From Prorocentrum cordatum (Eukaryota; Sar; Dinophyceae; Prorocentrales; Prorocentraceae): 64,000 bases of DNA. The stretch spans positions 566,156 through 630,155 of the forward strand of contig CAUYUJ010016061.1 of NCBI GenBank assembly GCA_963575745.1, written 5' to 3'. The translations under genes were made by a program, and so were the position numbers. The stretch's first letter is position 1; the number at the start of each line of letters is the position of its first letter. This document shows, piece by piece, positions 11,225 to 22,326 of this stretch. The notes under the pieces are model-generated. The model saw only the letters and a list, made by a program, of their open reading frames with translations, was not told the origin of the DNA and ran no database searches.

Positions 11225-11960
11225 CTGCGCAGGACCCCCAAACGGCACCAGAGATCCCAAAGACGAACCCAAGAGGCGTCCCGGGCGGCTCCGAGAGGGT
11301 CCGCGCCCGCGTTACCCTCCCCGGCGTGGCCCCTGGGGGTGCTTCATATGGTTTCGGTTTCGACGCGGTCACACGTCGCTTCGAAATGGCCTCAGAGGCC
11401 TCCGAGACGTCCCAGGACAAGCCAAGTAGTTCCCGAAAGGGCTGGAAGACAGCCCAAGAGGCCCCCGAGACAGCCCAGCACTGCTCCACGCGGATCTTCA
11501 CGAAGGCACGAGTAAGCAAAAATCGTCAACATCCCATGGAAAAGCATGCATGTTTCAAGCATGGGCTGCGCGTTGCCTTCCAGCGCCCAACAAGGGGCAA
11601 GAAGGCCCAAAGATCGTCCCAATCCGCTCCAACTGGCGCCCGAGAGGGCCCCCCGACGACCCAAGAGGCGCCCAAGAGGGCCCCAAGACGACCCGACAGG
11701 GCCCCCAAACAGCATTAGAGACCCCAAGGACGAGCCCAAGAGGCGTTCAAGGGCGGCTCCGAGAGAGGCCCGCGCCCACGCTGCCCTCCACGGTAGAGGT
11801 CTGGGAGCGCTTCAGATGTTTCCGAAACGGCGCCAGGTCGCTCCAGTATGGCCTCAGTGGCCTCTGGGTCGGCCCCAGAGCGCTCCAAGACCGTTCGCTC
11901 ACATGCTTGCTCCCAGAGGCCACCCAGAGGGTCCCAAGACGACCCCACGGGCGTCGCTCA
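11225..11960. repeat. Degenerate CCCAAGAGG-type repeats, second block
   Basis: Same word type and orientation as 10440-10895. Two sub-blocks share CCCCCAAACGGC / CCCCCAAACAGC, CCCAAAGACGA / CCCAAGGACGA and GGCGGCTCCGAGAG (about 11240-11300 and 11700-11765), which indicates an internal duplication. Confidence 0.72.
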
Positions 11961-11972
11961 CGTCGCATCCTG

Positions 11973-11985
11973 ACGGTGACGATGG

Positions 11986-12036
<51 letters not shown>

Positions 12037-12037
12037 C

Positions 12038-12084
<47 letters not shown>

Positions 12085-12141
12085 GAATGATGATAGTGAT
12101 GATGATTATAATGATGATGACGCTAATGATGATGATGATGC

Positions 12142-12218
<77 letters not shown>

Positions 12219-12296
12219 TTGGTGAGGGTGACGATGATGATGATGATCTTGATGTTAATGCTGATTGTGATGATGTTGATGATGATGGTGTTGGTA

Positions 12297-12342
<46 letters not shown>

Positions 12343-13950
12343 GCAGGAGGAGGAGGAGGAAAAGGAGGATGATGATGCGGATGATGATACTAACGATGAT
12401 GAGGATGGGAAGGAGGAAGGAGAGGAGGATGAGGATGGGGATGAGGATCGGGCTGAGGGCGAAGGCGAGGGCAAGGACGACGTCGAGGAGGAGGAAGCTT
12501 AGCAGAAGGCAGGAGGATGAGAAGCAGGAGGAGGCAGAAGGAGGTCATGGTGGATGGGGTGGATGAGGCGAGCGGAGAAGCAGGAGCAGCATGCAGCAGG
12601 AGGAGCTGGCAGGAAGGGAGTTGGGAGGAGAAGGAGTTGGCAGGAAAGGAGGCGACGACGACGACGGGGATGACGGTGATGTTGAAGAAGATGGTGGTGG
12701 TTATGATGATGACGACAACGGCGGTGACGACGATGACGCTGATGATGATGATGTTGATGATGATGACGATGATGATGGGCATCATCAGCATGACGATGAT
12801 GATCAGGATGATGAGTATAATGAGATTGATGATGATGATGACGGTGATGAGAATAATCATCATGATGATCATGATCATCATGATTATTAAGATCATGTCC
12901 GTGTGGATGGTGATGATGACCATGCTGATCATAATAATCACGAATATCATGATGATCATGATGAATATCATGATAATGATACTCCTCCCCTCCCCCTTTT
13001 CCATCTCGCCTCCCTCCTCCCCCTTCCACCTCCCTCCTCCCTTTCCCTCTCCCTCCATCTGCTACTGCTGCTGCTCCTCCTCCTCCTCGTTCTCCTCCCC
13101 CTCCTCCTCCTCGAGCGGCCACGCGACTTGCAAACCGGCCTCCCCATCCGGAGCAGCAGGAGGATTTTCTGTTGACGGAGGAGGAGGAGGAGGAGGAGGA
13201 TCAAGAGGATGAGGACGAGCATGATTTTGGTGTCAATGCCGCTCCTGCTTCTGCTGATGATGATGATGAGGAGGAGGATGAGGATGATGATGATGATGAT
13301 GATTGTGTTGCTGATAATGCTGATGATGATGCTGGAACTGAATAAAATGATTCGGAGGACGACAACGATGCCGATGCATGATGACGACGACGACGTCGCC
13401 GACGACGACTACGATGATGATGATGATTCTAAGTATGATTCCGATCCGGTGATGACGACGATGATGTCGATGACGATGAATGCTTGATGATGACGAGGAG
13501 GAGGAGGAGGAGGAGAAGGAGGAGGAGGAGGAGGGGGAGGGGGAGGGGGAGGAGGACTAAGCTGAGGGCGAGGACAAGGACGACGACGAGGAGGACAAGG
13601 GAGTAGGAGGCAGGATGAGGACGAGGAGGACCAGGAGGAGAAAGAGCAGGATAAGACAGGAGGATGTAGTGGTGGATGAGGTGGAGGAGGCGAGGAGAAG
13701 GAGGAGACAGGAGGATCATGCAGCATGAGGAACCGACATAAAGGTAGGCAGCAGGAAGAGGGCAGCAGGAACATGCAGCGGGAGGAGCATAGTGCGGAGG
13801 ACAGGAGGAACAATGAACACCAAGCGGGAAAAGGTAGGAGCGAGGAGCCAGGAGAAGGAACATGGGGGCGAGGGTGATGAGGACAAGGAGGAGGGATGAA
13901 GGGAGATTACGCATGTGATGTTGACAAGTGCAAGACGAGGGGATGATGAT
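11973..13950. repeat. Compound GAT, GGA and TCC trinucleotide block of ~2 kb
   Basis: GAT to about 12345, GGA to about 12560, a GCAGGAGGAG stretch, GAT with CAT inversions at 12650-12990 (GATCATGATCATCATGAT near 12865 is locally palindromic), TCC at 12985-13115, GGA/GAT at 13165-13545, and GGA-rich DNA to about 13950. Frames on both strands are homopolymeric artefacts. Confidence 0.95.
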
Positions 13951-14545
13951 CCTGACGGGGAGGATGAGGATGAATATGGTGACGATCGTGATGCTCACGA
14001 GGACGATTGTTTCGAGCCCGTTTTTCGAGCCATTTTCCCAGCGCTGCATACACCCTCGGACATGCAGCTGAGCTTATAACGTTGCGTCAAAAGGTACTCT
14101 ATTGAATGTTCCAGTGAAGATTGGCACAACGACTACGAGGTTGCTTCCAATGCGCCTCCTAATGGTCCTTTGTGCCGCCACCTTTTTCTGGGCAGGAGCG
14201 CAAGCCTTTCAGGGTTGCCAGAATTTCCAGAGCAGAGAAAGGAAACCTTCACATATAACTTTTGATTAGAGGGTCATCCCTGGCTGCAGTAAGACCCACC
14301 CGGCCGCGCGCCGGGCCGCACAAGAAACCAACGGGCCGCACAAAGGACCAACGGGCCAGTCGCCCCCCGGGACCCCCCAGGGACCCCTCGCCCCCCATCG
14401 CTGGGAAGGGATCAAATGGAAGGGGCTTCCCATCGACTCGATTACGGCATTGCTGGTTCTCTCGCTGACAAGCTTGAGGAGGAGGGTGCAGGCAAAGGGG
14501 ACGACGGAGACGTCGACTGACGGAGACGACGACTCGAACAGCCAG
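13951..14545. other. Unassigned interval
   Basis: Ordinary-complexity DNA from about 14010 to 14545 with no recognised gene or repeat copy. Part of 14280-14400 is C-rich (GGGCCGCACAAG twice at about 14311 and 14334). Confidence 0.45.
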
Positions 14546-14850
14546 CCAAGTTGTTCCTCCTCCTCCTCCTCCACCTCATGTTCCTCCTCCTCCTCTTCCT
14601 CCTCCGCCTCCTCCTCCTCCTCATCTGCCTCCTCCTCCTCCTTTTCCTCCTCCTCCTCATCCTCCTCCTCCTCATCCTCCTCCTCATTCTCATCCTCATC
14701 CTCATCCTCATCCTCATCCTCCTCCTCCACCTGCTTCCCCCCCCCCTGCCCCACCTCCGCCTCCCCCCTCCTCCTCTTCGCCTCCTCCCCGTCCTCCCCC
14801 CCATTCCGCCCCCCCTCCTCTCCTCAGCCCAACCCCCCCTTTTCTAGGGC
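14546..14850. repeat. TCC/CATCC microsatellite
   Basis: TCC runs with a CCTCAT hexamer tract at about 14690-14725, decaying into CCCC-rich DNA. Confidence 0.95.
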
Positions 14851-15225
14851 CACCATGAGGGTGCGAAGTTAGTCGCGCTTCGCGGTCTGGGCGATTTCAG
14901 ATCGAGGCGCGAGTCCTTCAGTATGTTCCATTGTTCCAGGGGGAGGGCGGCGCCAAAGCGCGAAGATGATCACGGTTCGCGGAGCGCGAAGCGCGAAGGT
15001 AGTTGCCCTCTCTTCCCTCCGCCGCCTCCCCCCGCCCGCCGCAGCGACGATGACGGGCGCTGCCGGCGGCGACGGCGGCGGCTGCCCCAAAGTTGTCCCG
15101 CGTGCTGCCCGACCTTGGCGACGGGCCGCCGACGGCGGTGTGCGGCCTGCGGGGCGGGGAGCCCCTGTTCGCCGCCCTGGAGGCGCTGCTGCCGGAGCGG
15201 GGGGGGGGTCCTCTTTCTCCCCCCC
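14851..15225. other. Unassigned GC-rich interval
   Basis: GCGCGAAG and GGCGGC-rich DNA. No recognisable coding segment despite long open frames on both strands. Confidence 0.45.
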
Positions 15226-15294
15226 CCACCCACGCCTTCCCTCCTCCTCCTCCTCCTCCTCCCTCCTCCTCCGCCTCCTCCTCCGCCTCCTCCT

Positions 15295-15330
<36 letters not shown>

Positions 15331-15665
15331 CCTCCTCCTCCTCCTCCTCCTCCTCCTCCTCCTCCTCCTCCTCTCCTCCTCCTCCCTCCTCCTCCTCCTC
15401 CTCCTCCTCCTCCTCCTCCTCCTCCTCCTCCTCCTCCTCCTCCTCCTCTGTTTGCCTCCGCGGGTCGCGCCGCAGGCGCACAACGGTCCAAACCTCCTCC
15501 TCCTCCTCCTCCTCCTCCTCCTCCTCCTCCTCCTCCTCCCTCCTCCTCCTCCTCCTCCTCCTCCTCCTCCTCCTCCTCCTCCTCCTCCTCCTCCTCCTCC
15601 TCCTCCTCCTCCTCCTCCTCCTCCTCCCCTTCTCCTCCTCCTCCTCCTCCGCCTCCTCCGCCTCT
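15226..15665. repeat. Two long TCC arrays split by a 40-bp spacer
   Basis: TCC at about 15240-15450 (with GCTCCT hexamers near 15300-15325) and 15497-15660. The spacer 15451-15490 contains CCGCAGGCGC, which recurs just after the second array (about 15691), so array plus edge was probably duplicated. Confidence 0.95.
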
Positions 15666-16074
15666 GTTGTTTGAATCCTCGTGTTGCACCGCAGGCGCTA
15701 ACCGTCGATCCAAGCAAAGGAAGCAGGGGGAGGGAGGAGCCGGCGTCGCATACAGCGAACGGACAGCAGCGCGACGCGCGCGAGCCGCAGGCCAAGGGCA
15801 TTTGTTGGCGCGACCCCGAGGAGGGAGGGGAGAGGGAAGAAGCCAAGAGCGAAGAGGGACCGAGCGGAGCGGGGGCAGGGGGAAGGAGAGCAAGACAGCG
15901 AAGCGCAGAGGCCAAAGAGGGGAAGGGCGAGGGAGCGGAGAGCAAAGCATAAGAGAGAAAAAGGGGAGGAGAAGAGGGGGACGAGAGGCAGGACACAAGG
16001 CGAGGAACAGCGGGATCCGAACCGACGCGAACGCGACACCCGCGGTTTGGTGTGGCACTTATCTAAGAACTCCC
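15666..16074. other. Unassigned interval ending in a repeat-family edge
   Basis: Purine-rich DNA (GGGAGGGAGG, GCGAAGCG words) without a recognised gene. At its end TTGGTGTGGCACTTATC (about 16046-16062) precedes a TCC array. The same 17-mer precedes a TCC tract at about 39152. Confidence 0.5.
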
Positions 16075-16225
16075 CTTCCTCCTCCTCCTCCTCCTCCTCC
16101 TCCTCCTCCTCCTCCTCCTCCTCCTCCTCCTCCTCCTCCTCCTCCTCCTCCTCCTCTGCCTCCTCCTCCACCTCCTCTTCCTCCTCCTCCTCCTCCCCCT
16201 CCTCCTCCTCTTCCTCTTCCATTCC
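16075..16225. repeat. TCC microsatellite, 5' border of family A copy 2
   Basis: Near-pure TCC to about 16155, then interrupted TCC. Confidence 0.96.
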
Positions 16226-16889
16226 TTTGCCGTATGAGTAACTCCTCTCTGTCGCAGCCCGGGGCCGCTCGAAATGGCAGGCCGGGCGTGTTGCTTAAGA
16301 TTTCCTCACCACTTATGACTTTGAAGTTTGAAATTCCCAAGAGTTTCACATAGGAGGGCGGTCCGCTTTCAACATGTGGCTCTCGCCTTAGCGCCACGCA
16401 CACTCGTCTTAGAAATTGACAAGAGCTTCACGGATGGAGGGCTGTGCGTTTTCAAAGTGTTGTTCTCGCCTTAGCGCCGCGCATATTCGATTCTTTAAAT
16501 TCGCAAGAGTGTCAGTGAGTGAGGGCGGTTTGTGAAGAGTTCACAAAAGTCTCAAGGATGCTCATGGTCAACGTCCTAGATATTGTATTTAGGGGCATTT
16601 GGACACGATGTTGGAATATCAGGGCGCAAGAGTCACGTTGATTCGCGGCGTTGAGGTCCCAGGAATGCTGTTCTGGCACGGCTCATGATCGTCAGGACGC
16701 AACAGTGGCGGTGATGTGCGGCATTGAAGTCCCAGGGATGGCGTTCTGGCAGAATTCCGGATTTTCAAACCGTTGTCTTCCGACGAGGCATTCCCCTCAG
16801 TGAAATGAGTCCGTGCAGGAGCTTATGAAGAGGAAATTTGGGGGGAGGGTTTATTGCAATATCATTGAAAATTCTTGGGTTTACGCTGG

Positions 16890-16892
<3 letters not shown>
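16226..16892 (+). repeat. Family A copy 2
   Basis: Same organisation as copies 1 and 3: a CTGTCGCA start, TTTGAAGTTTGAAATT, subrepeats with TGGCTCTCGCCTTAGCGCC, a second subrepeat series with CAAGAGTCACGTTGATTCGC and TTGAAGTCCCAGGGATGG, and a GGAGGGTTTATTGCAA then TGGTCC end at the TCC array. No open frame is shared with the other copies. Confidence 0.9.
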
Positions 16893-16922
<30 letters not shown>

Positions 16923-17078
16923 TCTTCCTCCTCCTCCTCCTCCTCCTCCTCCTCCTCCTCCTCCTCCTCCTCCTCCTCCTCCTCCTCCTCCTCCTCCCCC
17001 CCTCCTCCTCCTCCTCCTCCTCCTCCTCCTCCTCCTCCTCCTCCTCCTCATCCTCCTCCTCATCCTCCTCTCTTTCCT
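16893..17078. repeat. TCC microsatellite, 3' border of family A copy 2
   Basis: Almost uninterrupted TCC, with CATCC interruptions near the end. Confidence 0.96.
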
Positions 17079-17387
17079 CCCAAAATGAGGATCCGTTATA
17101 TGTTAGATAAGGCGTAGGTATGGCGTTGCTTGTGGCTAAGCTCGATTTCGAGTGTGGTCCTGGTGCCACCCCTGATTTGAGTGTCACCTCAGTCCCGCGA
17201 GTTTTCTCGGACGCTCCCACCCCCCTCGCTCATGAGCAGAGAATGGCGGCCCTTTGTCGCCATACTTAAAGCTAAACACGAGGCAAGGGCTTCAGGGGTG
17301 ATTTCACTCTGGTCGATATCCCCATGATACTTGTGCGTTCACCTCCCGACCTTTCAATGCGATGTCCATCCATCCATTTTCCCTTTC
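17079..17387. other. Unassigned interval
   Basis: About 300 bp of ordinary complexity. Nothing recognised. Confidence 0.45.
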
Positions 17388-17502
17388 CTTCTCCTCCTCC
17401 TCCTCCCTCCTCCTCCTCCTCCTCCTCCTCCTCCTCCTCCTCCTCCCTCTTCCTCCTCCTCATCATCATCATCCTCATCCTCATCCTCATCCTCATCTTA
17501 AT
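17388..17502. repeat. TCC / CATCAT / CCTCAT microsatellite
   Basis: TCC run, then CAT and CCTCAT units to about 17498. Confidence 0.94.
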
Positions 17503-17884
17503 TATTCTTGCATTCCTGTGATTCATCCTCCCCCTCCCACTCCGTTGCCGCTGGAGTGTTCTGTTTTTGGTGAAGGAGCGCCTTGTCGGTGGGCCCTGGC
17601 GGGGCTTGTCATCGGACAGGTGCCCCCCCCTCCACGGATTTCCGTATGTCCTTTCGGACCGCCCCTCTGTGGGTGGTGAGTCTCTTCCGCTGCCCTGGCA
17701 TGCGGGAGTGCGTGCGCAGCCCAGCGGGCAGACGAGGCCTCCAGGGAGCCTGGTGGGACTTAGGGGCGCTGCTGCCTGAGCGGGGGAGACGGGGGGGGGG
17801 ACCCAGAAGCATCGCACAAGCATTGGGAAGGCTTGGGGTTGCGCACGGATCGGTCGTGGAGGTAGTTCTGGCGGGCGTCAACGC
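17503..17884. other. Unassigned interval
   Basis: No gene recognised. AGCATCGCACAAGCATTGGG at about 17809-17828 resembles AGCATTGCGCAAGCACTGGA at about 18546, a small dispersed similarity. Confidence 0.45.
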
Positions 17885-18052
17885 AGGAGGAGGAGGAGGA
17901 GGAGGAGGAGGAGGAGGAGGAGGAGGAGGAGGAGGAGGAGTGCCTCCGCAAGGCAAAGTCAATGTAACGTAAAAGGATGAGTGGGAGGAGGAGGAGGAGG
18001 CGGCGGAGGAGGAGGACGAGGAGGAGGAGGAGGAGGAGGGGGAGGAGGAGCT
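17885..18052. repeat. Two GGA microsatellites
   Basis: Near-pure AGG at 17886-17940 and interrupted GGA/GGC at 17986-18050, on the opposite purine strand to the neighbouring TCC arrays. Confidence 0.95.
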
Positions 18053-19152
18053 GCAGAATAGAGGTTGTCCCCGAACGGCGCTATAAGGAAGTGCTCCTTT
18101 GTGTCGCGGTCGGCCGTTGTCTCGCTGGTGCCCTTTGCGTGAGTGAAGTGCCTTATGGCTGGTGCCGTGTGATCGGTGCCCTGTGGTTGTTCCCCTGTGG
18201 TTTGTGCTCTTTGGTGCCCTGGCAGCCGCGGTTTACGAATTACGCCACACGATTCCCACGCATCGGAAACGCAAGGATCTACTGTCTGAGGTCCGAAGGC
18301 TGGCATCATTTGATGCTTTTGGCCGTTTGGGGGCCCCTGGACGCGTCCAAAAGCAGACGCCACCAGAGACCTTCGCGGGGCCCTTGGAGGCCTTCGGAGG
18401 ATTCCAGGAACTTCCCTAAACGCAAATACAGCTGATGCGGCTGGCCTGGGGTAAGGATGGATTCGCACGAAGTCACATGTCCTTCCAGCCGTGGGTTCTC
18501 GTGCGGGCCGGTGCGCCAGCCAGCTGTGTGCATCCAGCTAGGACAAGCATTGCGCAAGCACTGGAACGGCTTCGGGCGCGCAAAGACATAAGTACAATGC
18601 GGCCAGACGGGCCCGTCAGCATCAGCAGCATGAACGGGGTGCCCAGCGGCATCTGGAAGAAAATGCGGCTTACAATGCGCGAAAAACCCACGTGGAAGCA
18701 GGTCGAAGTCCCCGATGCTCTGCTACCAGAGCCTGCAGAAGGAGGATGGATCCCCCCTCACGGCCAACGGGGGCGACCACGACCACTCTGACATCCGAGA
18801 TTGTCTGCACCCACCCTCGTCATCCACAAGCTTCTCCTCTTGACTCCTCTCCTTCCCGCCCCCTCTCCTCCGAACACAGATCGGCAATTGCTCCATCTGC
18901 CTTCTGTGGCACTCTTCAGACCAGCTTTCGCGAGGGCATTCCGCGACCTCAAGGCTATCTGTGTGTAATATCAGAGTGTATGCATGAGTAGTTATGCAAT
19001 AAGCTTGTGTCGGAGAGTTGGGGCTGACAGGTTTTGCCTGCGCCGACCCGAACGATGTCTCAGCCCGCCGTGCCTTCTCCTTTCTTACATTCGCTCGTGT
19101 CTTGGCAGCCCCCAGCCCAACTGGCACCAGATTGGCTGCGATCAGTGCGTCC
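18053..19152. other. Unassigned 1.1-kb interval
   Basis: Ordinary-complexity GC-moderate DNA with several short open frames (18435-18791 on + is the longest with mixed composition). I recognise no domain and see no repeat array. Confidence 0.4.
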
Positions 19153-19270
19153 AGGCCGCCCAGATCGGGCCAGAGTAGATGCGGTCGGAGGATCGCCCCG
19201 CATCGCCGATGCATCGGAATTACAATGCGATCCTCCAGACCCGTTTGCACCAGTCCCGCGTGGGTGGCCT
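19153..19270. mobile_element. Family B copy 1 (short, internally deleted)
   Basis: Ends of the B family: AGGCCGCCCAGATCGGGCC at the left, GGTCGGAGGATCG and GCATCGCCGATGCATCGG inside, and GCGATCCTCCAGACCC with GTGGGTGGCCT at the right. At ~118 bp it lacks much of the centre present in copies 2 and 3. Confidence 0.75.
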
Positions 19271-19321
19271 CCAATATATTTTTATAATGTTTGTCAACTT
19301 TACTGTTTTTTATAATTTTCT

Positions 19322-19373
19322 ATTTTTCGTCCAAAATCCCCCTGTAGGAGGGCATGCCCGACCTCATCCTAAA

Positions 19374-19404
<31 letters not shown>

Positions 19405-19793
19405 AGGTGGAGGAGGAGGAGGAGGTCCTGTACATCCTGGGAGGAGGGGGTGCGCGTGGAGAGGGGAGGCGGCGGCAAGGCCAAGGAGCCGCGGCTCTCG
19501 CGCCGAGAGGAGGGCCACGCCTGCAGCTGCAGTCCCGCGGGGGCGAGGCAGGGCGGGGGACCCCGCCCCCCCCTCCTCCTAGGATGTACAGGACCTCCTC
19601 CTCCCTCCTCCTCCTCCTCCTCCTCCTCCTCCTCCTCTCCTCCTCCTCCTCCTCTCCTCCTCCTCCTCCTCCTCCTCCTCCTCCTCCTCCTCCTCCTCCT
19701 CCTCCTCCTCCTCCTCCTCCTCCTCCTCCTCCTCCTCCTCCTCCTAGGATGAGGTCGGGCATGTCCTCCTACAGGGGGATTTTGGACAAAAAA
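19322..19793. mobile_element. Family C copy 1: long foldback element with GGA/TCC arms
   Basis: Outer inverted repeats of 50 bp (19322-19371 and 19744-19793) differ at about two positions and contain CCAAAATCCCCCTGTAGGAG. Inward, the left arm is GGA repeat and the right arm is TCC repeat. Then come inner inverted repeats GGTCCTGTACATCCTGGGAG (about 19423) and its complement (about 19577). The loop is ~115 bp of GC-rich DNA. Both strands can fold into one long hairpin. Frames inside are repeat artefacts. Confidence 0.88.
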
Positions 19794-20579
19794 TCAGCAT
19801 GATTAAAACAAAGGCTCCGTCGACGTCATCGGTTCGTTCGGGGTCGGCAGTAAAACCTGCCTGGGCCAGCTCGCCGTGCGGGCGGACTCCCAGGCCCGCG
19901 CACGAGGCGGCGAGCAGGGGCGGCCACCGCACGGAGGCGACCTACGCCTCCTCGGCACAGCGCGGTCGCCAAAACGGTGCTCTCCGGGCGGCTCGCCGGC
20001 GATGGGGGCGCGAGGCCAACCTCCATTTCTGCCGGGTCGAGTCGGCGCGCTGCGCCGTATCGTCGGAGGACGTCCTCCGCAGGAACGTCGAGGAGCTCGG
20101 ACGCGCCTCTGGGCGCGGCGTGCCCGGGGGCCGCCGTCGACGGGCCGGGGCCAGAGCCCCGGCGACGGTTGGGCGGCCGATCACGACGGTCTCGGCGGCG
20201 AGCTGGCCTCGGAGCTCGGCAGCGCCGCCGCCGGGGGGACAAAAAAAAAAACGATGAACCGCGCGCAGGAGCAGGGCCGCGCGGCGCCAGTGCCACCGCC
20301 GCCGGCGGGGGACAGGGCGATGGCACCGCCAAGAACGGCGACGAGTGCGAGGCAGAGATCCGCCAGAAGCTCCAGAGCCCGAAGGAGCGGCTCGGCGTCT
20401 TCTTCGCCGACTCCTAGCGCGAGCCCCACCCCGATCAGGCGGATGGGGGGACAGCTCGCACTGGCGGCGGCGACTCGCGCAGCAGGGGGCCATGCCCGGA
20501 AGGCGGAGATGGGTCCGCAGGCAGGTGGCCAGGACCGTGCGCGGCATGAGCGACGAGTTGGCCAAGTTGCTGAAGAGCG
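19794..20579. other. GC-rich interval, possibly the start of a decayed retroelement
   Basis: Very GC-rich, with open frames in several phases. AEIRQKLQSPKERLGVF, read at 20350-20405, has the composition of real protein and lies in front of the gag-like segment at 20580, but no frame is continuous. Otherwise unassigned. Confidence 0.35.
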
Positions 20580-21010
20580 ATGGTGGCAAGGACGATAGGC
20601 CGAGTACTCGCTAGGCCCTCGCCGCGGGCGGACGGGGAGAGCTTCACCGACTTCGCCCGCCGGCATCCCAGGCTGTTCATGGCGCTGGGGAACAACGAGA
20701 TAGATCGCTACCTAGTGTCCCTCGGGGAGGCGAACACCAGCAGCGCGCCACAGGACCCTCAGGCAAAGTTCATGGCTGATTTGAGCCAGATTGTGCACGC
20801 GAGGGCCCCCCCTGGTCAGCTCGGGAGCGAACTCGCCACGGAGATGCGGACCATCGCGACGCGATCATCGCGGGGCACCTGGAGCGGGCTACCGATCCTC
20901 TGGTCCAGCGCTTCATGAGCCGCGAGGTTCTTGCGGCCGGCGGGAGCCCCGACTCTGCTGGCCAGCTGGAGCCCACTCCAAGGCGGAAGGCGGCCCCTCG
21001 GTTCGAGGAG
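20580..21010 (+). pseudogene. Gag-like ORF relic (unrecognised in detail)
   Basis: The + frame from 20580 has protein-like composition: DFARRHPRLFMALGNNEIDR, then KFMADLSQIVHA. After MRTI near 20855 the reading moves by one base and continues as DAIIAGHLERATDPLVQRFM and SREVLAAGGSPDSAGQLEP to about 20985. Such RHPRLF...MRT...LxQRFM sequences resemble the gag-like ORF of retroelements I recall from dinoflagellates. That is memory, not a search. The single frameshift marks it as decayed. The frame from 20791 continues to 21924 and contains LARARLADAAGAASRLSAEE near 21470-21530, which may be a further part. It could instead be exons of an unrelated host gene. Confidence 0.4.
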
Positions 21011-21916
21011 CGACGCGGAGCGGACGATGGCCACGCGCTGCGAGATCGCCAGGGCCCTGCCCGAGGAGACCGAGACGAAGGGCGCTCCTGCCCCACGAAG
21101 GGGGTCGGCGGCGCCCCCCCCCCGAGCGGCGCGGGGGGCGCGAGGCCCGGCCGGGCGACGGCCCTGCCGGGAGCCGCAGCTGGCAGGCGTCGGGCGCGGC
21201 GCGCGGCCCAGGGGGGCCGGGCCCGCACGAGGCGGCCGGGTGCCCGGCCGCAGGGGGGGCCCGCCCGAAGGCGCCCGGAGGGCGAGCGAGGAGCGGGCGG
21301 GCGGCGAGCGGGGCCGCGGGGAGGCCAGCCGCGCGGGGCCCCCGAGCCACTTGGGGAGCGGCCGCGAGTTGCGCCCACGCCGAGGCGAGAGGCCGCAGCC
21401 CGCGGGGCACGGGGCAGCGTCGCCGGCCAGCCTCCAGCCTTGCGCGGGAGAGGTTCGACGACCCTCTCGCGAGGGCGCGGCTGGCGGACGCGGCCGGTGC
21501 CGCGTCCAGGCTGTCAGCGGAAGAGGTGACACAGAGGGGCTTGGCGGCGGTGGCTCTGGGCACCAGGCCGCGCGACACCAGCGCGGTCGCGCGCGGGCAG
21601 AGCAAGATCGCCGCCGCCGCGCTGAAGGAGTTGCACTCGGACGACCTCTCGATCACGAAATCGGGCATCCAGGCACTGCGTTACGCATTGTTCCGAGAAA
21701 CAGGTCTTGGGAATTCTTTTACGCTTCGCGTATCCCCACCAGCCCATCTCACAGCAGCAACTCTTGCGAAGCATGCCGACAGTCGTGTTTTTCAGGCGTG
21801 TCTCCGCTTGGCCCCGCATATCTCCCCTGTTCCTCCTTCCTCCCGCCTCCTTGTACATCCTCCTTGTGGGGGGAGCGGGAGAAGGACGAGGCGGAGGAGG
21901 AGGGAGAGAAAGCGCT
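21011..21916. other. Very GC-rich interval, unassigned
   Basis: Dominated by GGCGCGCGG-type words, with three frames open on each strand because of composition. The stretch 21440-21720 has the most protein-like reading in the + frame but no recognised domain. Confidence 0.4.
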
Positions 21917-22326
21917 CCTCGTGATTTGAGTCGTTTGGGGTTTCTCGTCCTGGTGTGAGTCGTTCGGGCCCTTCTTCCTGGTGTGAGTCGTTCGGGCTCT
22001 TCGTGGTGTGAGTCGTTCGGGCTCTTCGTCCTGGTGTGAGTCGTTCGGGCTTCTCGTGGTGTGAGTTGTTCGGGCCCCTCATCCTGGTGTGAGTCGTTCG
22101 GGCCCCTCCTCCTGGTGTGACTCGTTCGGGCTCCTCGTGGTGTGAGTCGTTCGGGGCCCGCGTCGTGGTGTGAGTCGTTCGGGCTCCTCGTGGTGTGAGT
22201 CGTTCGGGCGCCTCGTCCTGGTGTGAGTCGTTCGGGCCCCTCCTTGTGGTGTGAGTCGTTCGGGCTCTTCGTGGTGTGAGTCGTTCGGGCCCCTCGTCCT
22301 GGTGTGAGTCGTTCGGGCTCCTCGTA
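21917..22326. repeat. 25/28-bp minisatellite, about 15 units
   Basis: GTGTGAGTCGTTCGGG is repeated about every 25 or 28 bp, the difference being whether CTG is present in the linker (CTCCTCGTG versus CTCCTCGTCCTG). On the complementary strand it reads as RTTHT/PNDSHHEEP-type repeats. Non-coding. Confidence 0.92.

Noticed and set aside
19794-21924. Intact host gene in the GC-rich 20-22 kb region
   Set aside because: Frames are open in all phases because of GC content, and the only protein-like part needs a frameshift.
21917-22326. CRISPR-like 25/28-bp repeats
   Set aside because: The linkers are as similar as the repeats and only 9-12 bp; ordinary minisatellite.
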